Shown here: positions 43,687 through 52,327 of the stretch, one piece after another
How positions within the stretch are numbered: position 1 is the first letter of the stretch
Layout of the letters: every line of letters begins with the position of its first letter
Source of the DNA: Mariniphaga anaerophila
GTDB lineage: Bacteria > Bacteroidota > Bacteroidia > Bacteroidales > Prolixibacteraceae
Length of the DNA stretch: 64,000 nt
Assembly: GCF_900129025.1 (NCBI RefSeq)
Contig: NZ_FQUM01000004.1
Coordinates: 1-64,000 of the forward strand
Reading direction: 5' to 3'
Notes under the pieces: model-generated
The model's input: only the letters and a program-made list of their open reading frames with translations
Told to the model about the DNA's origin: nothing
Databases searched by the model: none
Program-made: the position numbers and the translations under genes

Positions 43687-45420
43687 CTACTGCACCAATT
43701 GCAGAACGAAAACCCAATCCTCGTCTTCTGGCGCCGGCCTGTCGGGAAGTGCAAACTCAGGTTCTTTTATTTCCTCAGTATCTAAATTGATGAAAACTCC
43801 CGAACGCGGATTATACCAGCAGCCCTTGTATTTACCGTACTGTATTTCAGTTATTTCAATGGCATTGGAACTATTTTCCCGGGGAATGTAGCACACATAC
43901 AATTCTCCGGGAATTAATGCCATATGTGGCGGTGTGATATCTATGTCCGTCGGCAAAATATTTTCGTCTCCGTTTACACGTAAAAAATGCCGCCCGGGCA
44001 CCAGTTTCCACCACTCGTATTTGTCGAAAAAACGGCGGACATACTCCATCTGACTGCCTCCACCGTAAGCAATTGCTTCCCACCACGGCAGCGAAAAATC
44101 AGTCATTTTTTCAACCGGATGAAAAGGATCTGAAAACTGCCAAACACCCCAGGCGCCATATCCGTAGCCGGCAGAACCATTAAGTAAAGCGCTCCACGGT
44201 TGCCACCTGGAGTGATAAACATGCAGCGTATCCATATATCTTTCGTAGTATCCTTCGGAAAGGAAAACCGGTTTTACCGGAGTGAGCGCATAGAGTTCTA
44301 GCGAACGGCCTGCTGCGTTAAACAACTCGGTTACCCGCTGCCCGGACTGAATCCAGTTGTGATCCAGCCACGAAGAATTATGATAAGCCCTCGACGACTG
44401 GGTGTTGTGATTCTCAGGAAACCGGGTTATGTTGGAACTGGGATGTAACGAAATTGGCTTATTGTAACTGTTATGACGCTGCGCCACTTCTCCTATCTGG
44501 TTATAACTATCAAAATCCCAGCCGCAATCTCTGAATGCGTATTGATACTCTCCGCCGGCAGCAAACAATCCGCTGTAGGCGCCATATCGGGTCATTAGAT
44601 AAGCCACCAGCCTTTTTGCCCATTCGAGTTCCATAAAGCATTTGCGTTTTCCGAACCAGGCTGCGGGCATTGCAGTAACCAAACCGGCATTCCATATTTC
44701 ATCCATCCGCAAATCGAGGTACTTAAAAAACTCAGGATTCAATTTTTTTTCGGCCAGCGTATTAAAAGGAAACCCTCCTTCATTTTCCTGGCAATCGATG
44801 TCCTGAGTATCTCCGGTTCCGCGCATAAACTTCATAAGAATAGTAGTAAACCCCTTGGATTTTCGGTCTTGCAAATATTGAAAAAAGGGTCCGTCTCCAT
44901 CTTCGCCTAACCCGCACCTGAGGGTGTTATTTGCCCAGTCGGTATCTCCCAGCAAAAAAAACGGTGTTCCGTCTGAATACACAAAATATCTCCCGTTTTC
45001 ACTAATTTCTATTCGCCCGTGGTAGTTCGGATTGTAAGCCAGTTGATCGGGCGTTGGCGTTTCGGCAAAAAATTTCCCTTCTTTTTTGTCCAGCCCCGAA
45101 TCTGCTGATTCTGTTGAATAAACCCACTCGCCGGCCAGCGTTGGCGAAAAACGCAGAACCCAATTGTTTTCCCCGTCCCAAAATCCTTTCAGCCTAATTT
45201 TATTGCCGGTTTCAGAATGAATAAAAGTTGCTTCAACCGGAAAGTCGAACCATTCATAACTCTTTTCTGCTGTTAAAACAACATCGGCAATTTCGAAAAC
45301 AGTAAACGGTGTTTCGTCACTGCCTCCCGAAAAATTCCGGGCAGATGCACAATGCACTCCGGAGAATACCGTAAGTATTCCCAATACAATAAAAAGCTGA
45401 AGTTCTTTTTTTAGTTCCAT
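43687..45420 (-). CDS. DUF5060/DUF4038 (apiosidase-like) secreted glycoside hydrolase candidate
   Basis: A 577-residue protein. The ATG at 45420 gives a signal peptide (LFIVLGILTVFSGVHCASA); 45441 is an alternative start. Residues about 30-115 form the DUF5060 beta-sandwich (VLTAEKSYEWFDFPVEATF, LKGFWDGENNWVLRFSP, GEWVYST). Then follows a DUF4038 TIM barrel: YFVYSDGTPFFLLGDTDWANN, KGFTTILMKFMRG, MDEIWNAGLVTAMPAAWFG, LFAAGGEYQYAF (candidate acid Glu), SLHPSSN, and PVFLSEGYYERY (candidate nucleophile Glu). A short C-terminal beta domain follows. Exo-type action on oligosaccharides from the lyases is inferred. Confidence 0.82.
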   Translation of the reverse strand: MELKKELQLFIVLGILTVFSGVHCASARNFSGGSDETPFTVFEIADVVLTAEKSYEWFDFPVEATFIHSETGNKIRLKGFWDGENNWVLRFSPTLAGEWVYSTESADSGLDKKEGKFFAETPTPDQLAYNPNYHGRIEISENGRYFVYSDGTPFFLLGDTDWANNTLRCGLGEDGDGPFFQYLQDRKSKGFTTILMKFMRGTGDTQDIDCQENEGGFPFNTLAEKKLNPEFFKYLDLRMDEIWNAGLVTAMPAAWFGKRKCFMELEWAKRLVAYLMTRYGAYSGLFAAGGEYQYAFRDCGWDFDSYNQIGEVAQRHNSYNKPISLHPSSNITRFPENHNTQSSRAYHNSSWLDHNWIQSGQRVTELFNAAGRSLELYALTPVKPVFLSEGYYERYMDTLHVYHSRWQPWSALLNGSAGYGYGAWGVWQFSDPFHPVEKMTDFSLPWWEAIAYGGGSQMEYVRRFFDKYEWWKLVPGRHFLRVNGDENILPTDIDITPPHMALIPGELYVCYIPRENSSNAIEITEIQYGKYKGCWYNPRSGVFINLDTEEIKEPEFALPDRPAPEDEDWVFVLQLVQ

Positions 45421-45509
45421 TGTTTTATCTGCAATATTCATTTTTTCAAAACTTTCTCAACCACGAAAAACGAAGAGCCCTCCAGTCTCAACTTTCAAAA
45501 ACAGAACCT

Positions 45510-48011
45510 TTAATCGGCCTGAAAAAAGTCCTTTTTAAACTCCATGTTTTTACCGGAAGTTACGCCGGCAGCTTTAACCTGCGAAGCGCCGCTTTCTTTC
45601 CACAGAATAAGATTATTGCCCAACCGCAAGGCCAGACCGCCTTCTGCATCTATCATTTCTGCCTGCAAAACAGACTCATCCACAGAAGCTAGATTATCAA
45701 TGTTTTTTATTTCGAGCTGATGGCGAGGCGTGGTTGGGAAATCCGGCATTTTAACCGGCTCGCCTGAAAACTGATCCACTTTCATTACAGTAACAAACCG
45801 CATCGATTTTTCCGGATTGGTTGTTGAAGCCGTTAAATGAAACTGGTTACGCCACTTGGTCGAATCTTCCAGTTGCGGGGTAAATCCGGAATGTTGAATA
45901 AAATCGACTTGTTGCGGAGCAAGAAACCGGGTAGCAAGAGAAACATTTCCCGAACGGTTTACCATCACCAGGTTTTCTTTGTCTACCTGAATTTCGGTGG
46001 GCCCGTGGAGCAACCATTGAAACGTTGATTTTTCTCCGCTGGTTTTCAGGTCATCAACAATCACAACATAATCGGGCCGAATATACAACATGTGCCGATG
46101 AAACCTTTCCAAACGATCGCCATAAGCCTGCGTTGCATCACCTGCCGTATAAACAAAATCGCCATTGTCTTCATAATTTATGATTTTACCTTTTGATGCG
46201 CTATTGCGAATCACCTGCCCCTCGTTATCCACCAAAATGCTGTTATGTGCCTTGGTGTGCCACATCCATTCTGAATGATGAGGACAACCGTATAACTGGC
46301 GCGAGCCCGTGCTCATTGCCAAAGGTTCTCCGTACCCTTCTATAACAAAGGCATTCTGGCAAGCAAAATTATGACTAAGCGCTCCGAAAGGATTGCTCTG
46401 GAAAAGCACCGATACATTGTTTTCCGGTTCGGCCATGTTGCTGTGCATTACCACGAGCCCAATATCATTAAATACCCGGGATTGCGGAATATCCGACGGA
46501 ACCTTCGCCTCTACTTTCGGTTGGTCGTATAAAAAAGCATCGCGTCCGGTTGGATGGCCGGCTCCGGTTGCCCCGGCATGCCACAGAAAATAAGGATTGG
46601 AATAGAGCGACCCCAGTTTATACAGCATCCTTCCCACGTTCTCGTTAACAGGAAGCTCGTGTAAATCTCCGAACGATTGGGTTGGCCTGTTCGGGAAAGC
46701 AGCGTAAAATCCATAATAACCGGTGTTACTAAAAAACGGTTTATCTTTTAAAGGGATGCCAAATTTATCCAACTGCGCAACTACCCTAAAAATTTTATCC
46801 ATATAACCACGCCAGTAATGAATGCCTTCGCTCCATCCGCCTTCGGTGTATCCCCAGGCCGGGTACATGCTCCATAAAAGTTTCAATGTATAATTTAGCC
46901 AGTCGGAAACCTCAGGCGCTTCGTGCGCCAACGCAATGCTGCCTTCCACCACAAAACCAATCATTCGTCCCTGGTGACTTGCAAACGGACGTGTTTCCAT
47001 GGGCCTTGCGCGGTGAACCTTATAGCTGATCTGATGCAGGCGGGCGGTCAGAACTTCAGTACATTTCTCCTTTTCCTCTTTTGTTAGCACCGGGTAAACC
47101 CAATCGAAAACAGGAGAACAGTTCTCTATTATATCCATTCCCAACTCATCGGGGCCAACGCTGGTAGAAGGCCCTTCAACATCCCATTCCATAAAATGCA
47201 ACAAACGGCGTTTGGCTTCCATTGCAAAACGCTCTTCGCCTGTATAAATATATGCCAGCGCACTGGTAACCATCCGCTGAGTGTACGGCCGCATTGTGCG
47301 CCACTCGTTTACATACGCGTAACGCGGATTTTCAGACTTTGCCCACGGTTCGGGTTCAGCCCAAAGCGGTTCGTCCATTTCCAGAATTGCTTCGGCTTCT
47401 GTAACGGTTGCTTCTGTAATAGCGGTGAAGCGGCCCTCTTTATCGTTCCTGATATCGTCAACCAACTCAGGAGTAAAATGAAGCCGTGGCCGTTCTTTGG
47501 GAATCTGCGCTATCACCTCATCTACCGGAATAAAAGGAAAAGCAACTGCATTTTCCGGAATTTCGAATAAACGGGTACGCCCAAACTTTTCGCCAGAATT
47601 GTTACTGTAACCATAGCGCCAATACCACTTTCCTGAATTAATTGTTTCGGTAGGAATATGGACTGTCATTGTTAAATCGCGAATGGTTGTGGTTTTAGCC
47701 GACTCAAAACCGGGAGACTGGGAATATTGCAAGATGTAGCTGTCTACTCCTTCCAGCGGCAGCCAGATAAAAGCCGGCGGATTGGATGCCAGAACTTCTT
47801 CGTCGCGCGGAGAATAATTTACCTCATCTGCCAGCGGTTGCCGGTCCAGCTCCTGGGCACACAGCTCATGAATATTAAACAAAGACATCAACAATAAAAA
47901 AATCACGATGCCTCTGAATGTGTTTTGAATTCGGCGTTGTATGGGGAGGCTGCGCAAAACAAAGCAGAAATCTGCCTGTGATAAAGCCTGCAAAATTTGT
48001 TTTAGTTTCAT
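45510..48011 (-). CDS. Heparinase II/III family protein with DUF4962 domain
   Basis: An 833-residue exported protein. The chosen ATG at 48011 precedes a long signal region ending FLLLMSLFNIHELCAQ; an in-frame ATG lies at 48056. Order: a DUF4962 N-terminal part (DEVNYSPRDEEVLASNPPAF, WYWRYGYSNNSGEKF), an (alpha/alpha)6 domain (RMVTSALAYIYTGEERFAM, RPFASHQGRMIGFVVEGSIAL, GGWSEGIHYWRGYM) and a beta-sandwich Hepar_II_III domain (SNPFGALSHNFACQNAFVI, HTKAHNSILVDNEGQ, HRHMLYIRPDYVVIVDDL). Family enzymes cut uronic-acid polysaccharides by elimination; Tyr/His in the helical part and His in SHNF are the probable catalytic region. It follows the MBL-fold gene by 73 bp. Confidence 0.85.
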   Translation of the reverse strand: MKLKQILQALSQADFCFVLRSLPIQRRIQNTFRGIVIFLLLMSLFNIHELCAQELDRQPLADEVNYSPRDEEVLASNPPAFIWLPLEGVDSYILQYSQSPGFESAKTTTIRDLTMTVHIPTETINSGKWYWRYGYSNNSGEKFGRTRLFEIPENAVAFPFIPVDEVIAQIPKERPRLHFTPELVDDIRNDKEGRFTAITEATVTEAEAILEMDEPLWAEPEPWAKSENPRYAYVNEWRTMRPYTQRMVTSALAYIYTGEERFAMEAKRRLLHFMEWDVEGPSTSVGPDELGMDIIENCSPVFDWVYPVLTKEEKEKCTEVLTARLHQISYKVHRARPMETRPFASHQGRMIGFVVEGSIALAHEAPEVSDWLNYTLKLLWSMYPAWGYTEGGWSEGIHYWRGYMDKIFRVVAQLDKFGIPLKDKPFFSNTGYYGFYAAFPNRPTQSFGDLHELPVNENVGRMLYKLGSLYSNPYFLWHAGATGAGHPTGRDAFLYDQPKVEAKVPSDIPQSRVFNDIGLVVMHSNMAEPENNVSVLFQSNPFGALSHNFACQNAFVIEGYGEPLAMSTGSRQLYGCPHHSEWMWHTKAHNSILVDNEGQVIRNSASKGKIINYEDNGDFVYTAGDATQAYGDRLERFHRHMLYIRPDYVVIVDDLKTSGEKSTFQWLLHGPTEIQVDKENLVMVNRSGNVSLATRFLAPQQVDFIQHSGFTPQLEDSTKWRNQFHLTASTTNPEKSMRFVTVMKVDQFSGEPVKMPDFPTTPRHQLEIKNIDNLASVDESVLQAEMIDAEGGLALRLGNNLILWKESGASQVKAAGVTSGKNMEFKKDFFQAD

Positions 48012-48084
48012 CTCACTTAAATTGTTTGTTTTATTCACATTCGATGTAACTCTCAATGAATTTCAAAATTCACACAGATTAAAT

Positions 48085-49149
48085 TCAATCTGTTTTTTTG
48101 AAATAGTGGTACTTCTCGCCCCAGGCCGTAATAATATAAGGATACGGCATCGGATCCAGCCGCTCATGGTATTTCCAGCTTCCGTGCCTGCTGTGTATTC
48201 CATGCCCCAGTTCATTCTCGTGCCCGGTGAGAACCAGTTTCGGATTGAAACCGTAAATGGCGCTTTGATGCATGTACGAATTATACATGAACACATCTAT
48301 TTGATGATTTTGTTTGATACTGTTTATCCACAACGTATCCTGAGGATTTCGCCCAAGATTTTGGTCTCCGTTGTGGGAAATGCACAACCCGTCGGGAGTA
48401 TAAATTACAGGTACGTTGTTTAACAAATCGCCCTGATGCCCCGGGTAAACAACAACTTTCAGCACCTTCTCGCCGTCTCCACACCGCAATGTCTGAAGTT
48501 TTTGCGAATCACGCGCAAGATGTTTCAATTGGTTATAAAACGAACTTCCCTCAAAAATACCGGGCGGAATCACCACAGGTTTTCCCTGATCTATAAAATG
48601 CTGAATTACCCAGCCGTCAGCATGGTCAACATGTTCGTGACTAACAAACATTACATCGCAGCAGTCGATAATCCTGCGCAACTCCGGTTTTGTGTCGCTC
48701 ACAAAGTTATCGAACCGCAAAGCCGGCCTTATTAAATCGAACCCGATTGTAATGTCCTTTGTTTTTGCCACAAAGCTGTGGCTGTATAGTTTCCAGATTA
48801 CCACCCCTTCTTCAACCCTGGTGTTTTCCACTTCAGCAGCCATTTTCTCAATTCTGTTTTGCAAAAAATTTTGCACCGGCAAACGCTGAGGCGCGTAAAC
48901 ATCGTTGCTAATCAGGTCCAGTAAATTCATTGCCAGGGTGCGTTCCAGAGGCTCAGGAAACTGAGGAGGGATGCTGTTTAAAACATCATCAACAGTTTTC
49001 AAAATATAAGCAGCCTGCCGGTTTCGCAGAATATCCTGTGGTTGGGTAAGTGTGGAATCAATTTGCACATACTCTTGTCCGAAAGACGCCGGACTAATTA
49101 TGAACAATAAAACGGCCAGGTACCAGACTTTGATATTTACTTTTCCCAT
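48085..49149 (-). CDS. Secreted MBL-fold metallohydrolase
   Basis: A 354-residue protein with a signal peptide (VWYLAVLLFIISPASFGQ). The metallo-beta-lactamase fold is shown by FVSHEHVDHADG (HxHxDH, residues 171-176), a downstream VVYPGHQGD (His), SHNGDQNLGR (Asp) and VLTGHENELGH (last His), so both zinc sites look complete. A 110-residue N-terminal extension precedes the fold. In this position, between two lyase-type genes and in their operon, a lactonase or esterase role on modified uronates is plausible, but the substrate is unknown. Confidence 0.82.
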   Translation of the reverse strand: MGKVNIKVWYLAVLLFIISPASFGQEYVQIDSTLTQPQDILRNRQAAYILKTVDDVLNSIPPQFPEPLERTLAMNLLDLISNDVYAPQRLPVQNFLQNRIEKMAAEVENTRVEEGVVIWKLYSHSFVAKTKDITIGFDLIRPALRFDNFVSDTKPELRRIIDCCDVMFVSHEHVDHADGWVIQHFIDQGKPVVIPPGIFEGSSFYNQLKHLARDSQKLQTLRCGDGEKVLKVVVYPGHQGDLLNNVPVIYTPDGLCISHNGDQNLGRNPQDTLWINSIKQNHQIDVFMYNSYMHQSAIYGFNPKLVLTGHENELGHGIHSRHGSWKYHERLDPMPYPYIITAWGEKYHYFKKTD

Positions 49150-49175
49150 GACGTATTTTTTTGTTTTTCTACATC

Positions 49176-50411
49176 TTACAGAAACAACGGGTATAATAAT
49201 ACTTCCAGATCGGTTGACGGTTCGGCCACTGAGCGGAACGCATTCACATACTTTTCTTCGCCGGTTTTTACAGCACCAATCAGATAATTTAGCTTTAGTA
49301 CGCCAATTGCATCATCAATATTCGATATTTGCTGATGGGTCCAGCTTTCGTCTCCAGCAAAATATGGCAGTAAATAATCCATGGCTTTTTGTATCCCCCG
49401 TCCGTCGGGGGTTTCAAAATTCCACAAGTCCACGCCAACATTTTGGGCCATATTTGCCAGATAAATAAAACCCCTCGTATTCATACCACTGTACGAAAGC
49501 GACCTTGTTCGCGCTATTTCCAGCGGTTGACTTCCGTCGGGTTCAATCTGGTTGGCAATGCGCCTGCTCTTCACCTCTTCAAGCACTGTTTTTGCCATTT
49601 CGGTTTTATCGAGGAACAATGCAATTCCTGCCACCTGTACATCGTACCAGGTTGCGTGGTTATTTTTTGTATTGGCTTCATCAATTCCGTTTTTACTGGA
49701 AATGAGCCATTCCAGATACTGTTCAAACCATTCGTGAATTGCCATTTTTGTTTCAGCATCAAATTTATTCCGGCCCTCCAGAATCTGAATCGGAGAAATT
49801 AATTTGTCGATATAGTGAAAATCGATAATCCCGATTCCACGCCCCTCGCAAATACCCGGGATAGCCTGAGCATAGTCGAGGTTCGGGTTCATTTTTGTGG
49901 CAATATTTACAAACCAAGTTTCCAAAAGCTCAACTGCTTTGTCTGCATATTTGTCATCTCCGGTAAAGTAAAATGCCCAGGTTAGCGACTCAACATTTGC
50001 CATGAATTTACTTTTCATCCCTGTATCAACATTGTCGCCCCTTGTTTCCGGATTAATTTCGCCGTCTCTTCTTATGTAAGGCAATCCGTCTGCTTTCGAC
50101 GGGTCGGGCCACCAATACGGCCCCATGCTATAGTAATCGTGTTTATCGCCGCTTGCCGGAACTTTCTTTTTATGAACGACACTAAGCTCTTCGTTGTCGG
50201 TTACAGCAATCTGAGCTTTTTCAATCAACTCGTTATACGCCGCTTCAAAACAAGCGTCGTTTTTGGCCAGGTGCTCTTTTACTTTTTCAATTTCGCAAAA
50301 GTCAACAAAAACACCATCAATTTTTTGAGCCTCGGCTGGAGCCTGCGAGTTGCCGCAATTGCAAAGCATCGCCCCGGCCATTATTACGAAAAAGGAATAA
50401 TGGAATTTCAT
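49176..50411 (-). CDS. Alginate lyase-family (PF05426; PL38-like) lipoprotein, copy 1
   Basis: A 411-residue paralogue of the gene at 42132, with the same length and motif order. It has a lipoprotein-type signal (VIMAGAMLCNC, Cys17 or Cys19), YYSMGPYWWPDPSKADGLPY, IRRDGEINPE, MNPNLDYAQAIPGI, TKNNHATWYDVQ with Asn-Asn-His at 250-252, and RTRSLSYSGMNTRGFIYLANMA. The two copies differ enough to suggest different sub-sites or linkages rather than recent duplication. It is the first enzyme after susD, separated from it by a 117-bp gap with a long hairpin. Confidence 0.85.
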   Translation of the reverse strand: MKFHYSFFVIMAGAMLCNCGNSQAPAEAQKIDGVFVDFCEIEKVKEHLAKNDACFEAAYNELIEKAQIAVTDNEELSVVHKKKVPASGDKHDYYSMGPYWWPDPSKADGLPYIRRDGEINPETRGDNVDTGMKSKFMANVESLTWAFYFTGDDKYADKAVELLETWFVNIATKMNPNLDYAQAIPGICEGRGIGIIDFHYIDKLISPIQILEGRNKFDAETKMAIHEWFEQYLEWLISSKNGIDEANTKNNHATWYDVQVAGIALFLDKTEMAKTVLEEVKSRRIANQIEPDGSQPLEIARTRSLSYSGMNTRGFIYLANMAQNVGVDLWNFETPDGRGIQKAMDYLLPYFAGDESWTHQQISNIDDAIGVLKLNYLIGAVKTGEEKYVNAFRSVAEPSTDLEVLLYPLFL

Positions 50412-50437
50412 TTTTATTTAGTTCACAGGTGTACTAT

Positions 50438-50490
50438 TTGGGCAAAACCAAAGCGATGTTTTACTAAACAGCACTTTCGGCTTTGCCCAA
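50438..50490 (-). promoter_or_regulatory. Long hairpin between susD and the enzyme genes
   Basis: TTGGGCAAA (50490-50482 on the - strand) pairs with TTTGCCCAA (50446-50438). Inside, CCGAAAG pairs with CTTTGG around one bulge and TGTTT with AAACA around an AGTA loop. No T-run follows, so it is more likely an mRNA stabiliser or processing site than a full terminator. Confidence 0.6.
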
Positions 50491-50528
50491 TAAATCTCAA
50501 CTTAAATCAATCCTGAAATCAGTATATT

Positions 50529-52310
50529 TTACCATCCCGGGTTTTGACCCAACTCAGGATTCTGGCTCAATACATTGATAGGAAGAGGCCACAGGTAATG
50601 TTTGCTTTCATCGAAAACAGGGTTTTCGTAACTGGTTCCCTTGTACACATCGAGGTATGTTTTTCCTGAAACAGGATCTACCGATGTTGGGATTGCAGCT
50701 CCCGCGTAGCGAGCTTCTGCAGCTTCATCCCAAAAAAGTCCCATGGAAGGAGTTTCCAGTTTTTTACCTTGTTTCCAGCGTCTCAGGTCGTCGTAACGAA
50801 ATCCTTCGAGGAACAATTCGATGCGGCGTTCGCGACGAATTTCCACGAGAAGAGGAGATACTCCGTCGTTCACATAGCGCGGGTCAACCGGAATGTTGTC
50901 CAGTTTCATGTGAGGCATGCCCACCCTGTCGCGTAACTTATTGATAGTTATATCAAGGTCTCCCTGAGTAAGAGCACCCAGCTCGGCCCTGGCTTCAGCA
51001 TAGTTTAACAAACCTTCAGCCAGACGGAGAATGACCGCCGGAGTTGTTGAAGTATTGTTTTGGTTGTGCTGAATATCCATTGTCCGCTCAAATATTTTTA
51101 TCACATGATAACCGCTTACCACAGTCGGGCCAACATTCCCGGTCATCCCGTCAATCCACGGACCTTTTGATATCGCGTCGTTGTATTGTATCTGGTAGTA
51201 CAAGCCATCGTCAGGATGTAAAATAGTTTGCCGCAAACGCGGATCCCTATTCTCAAAAACATCTTCGATTTGAGCATCGCCCTGATACAGCGGCGACAAT
51301 GTGATCGGCAGCCCGTCGGTGCACAAATAATCTTCAACAAAACTTTTTGTTGCGCATCCGTGCAATTCGCGCCAGTAACCCATTGTACTGTTCATTTTAA
51401 TTCCGTAAACAAACTTTTCCCAGTAAATAACTTCCGAGATACCGGTAAGATCAAGCATTCTGTGGTATGCGTTGTAATCGTGCAATTTGTCGCCGGTGCT
51501 GTAAATGCTGTACGGACTTCCGTCGATCAAGGCTTTGGATGCTATTGCCGCCTGTTGCAACCACATATCAGGATTTGTTCCTCCGTGGTATTTTCTCCAG
51601 GTTCCTTCAAAAAGGCAAACTCTTGATTTCAGCAACAATGCAGCCCACTTGTTCAACCTTCCGGGAGCATTTCCATCGCCCCAGTCGGCAGGCAATTTTT
51701 CGCATGCAAAGTCCAGGTCAGCAAGTACTTTCTCCATCACTTGTTCTCTCGGAGTACGAGCCATGTACAACTCTTCCGAATCTACATTCAGTTCTTTATC
51801 AACATAAGGCACATCACCAAATTTCGATACTTTGTCTGCATAAAACAAACCTCTGAAAAGCCTTGCTTCCGCTTTATATTTATCAATTGTTGACTGAGCT
51901 GCGTCGGCTTTGTCGTAGTTGGCAATACCGATGTTAACTGCCCGCAAAAACTCCCAGCCGGTGTATCCCCACGGCCTTGGCGTTGTGGTGGCAAAATGTT
52001 TACCCGAACGCACTACCAAATAATCGGGAGCCGACCTGGTTGTAACAGCAGCAGTATTGTCTGAGAAGAAATCCAGATACCAGATATCGTAATTTTGTCC
52101 TGAAGGATGGCCTTTAAGAAAAGGAACATTTCCTCCGTTGTGGACGAGGTAATACAAATTATTATTGTACGCCTGTAAATCGTTTTCAGTATTCCAGAAA
52201 GTCTCCATACTAATTCTGTCTAACGGATACCTTTCCAGAAACTCGTTGTTGCAACTTGTCAGGAATAAGATTGCAATCAATATTTTTATTTCTATTCTTA
52301 TATTTTTCAT
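50529..52310 (-). CDS. SusD/RagB family nutrient-binding outer-membrane lipoprotein
   Basis: A 593-residue lipoprotein (ILIAILFLTSC, lipidated Cys) of the SusD family: FLERYPLDRISMETFWNTENDL at the start, GYTGWEFLRAVNIGIANYD, AEARLFRGLFYADKVSKFGDVPYVDKEL (in parts), RLAEGLLNYAEARAELGAL, LVEIRRERRIELFLEGFRYDDLRRWK and the LWPLPINVLSQNPELGQNPGW end. It forms the lid of the SusC transporter and binds oligosaccharides at the cell surface. It starts 17 bp after susC. No SusE/F-like surface binding protein follows. Confidence 0.94.
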   Translation of the reverse strand: MKNIRIEIKILIAILFLTSCNNEFLERYPLDRISMETFWNTENDLQAYNNNLYYLVHNGGNVPFLKGHPSGQNYDIWYLDFFSDNTAAVTTRSAPDYLVVRSGKHFATTTPRPWGYTGWEFLRAVNIGIANYDKADAAQSTIDKYKAEARLFRGLFYADKVSKFGDVPYVDKELNVDSEELYMARTPREQVMEKVLADLDFACEKLPADWGDGNAPGRLNKWAALLLKSRVCLFEGTWRKYHGGTNPDMWLQQAAIASKALIDGSPYSIYSTGDKLHDYNAYHRMLDLTGISEVIYWEKFVYGIKMNSTMGYWRELHGCATKSFVEDYLCTDGLPITLSPLYQGDAQIEDVFENRDPRLRQTILHPDDGLYYQIQYNDAISKGPWIDGMTGNVGPTVVSGYHVIKIFERTMDIQHNQNNTSTTPAVILRLAEGLLNYAEARAELGALTQGDLDITINKLRDRVGMPHMKLDNIPVDPRYVNDGVSPLLVEIRRERRIELFLEGFRYDDLRRWKQGKKLETPSMGLFWDEAAEARYAGAAIPTSVDPVSGKTYLDVYKGTSYENPVFDESKHYLWPLPINVLSQNPELGQNPGW

Positions 52311-52327
52311 TTTCAGATATTTTTACG

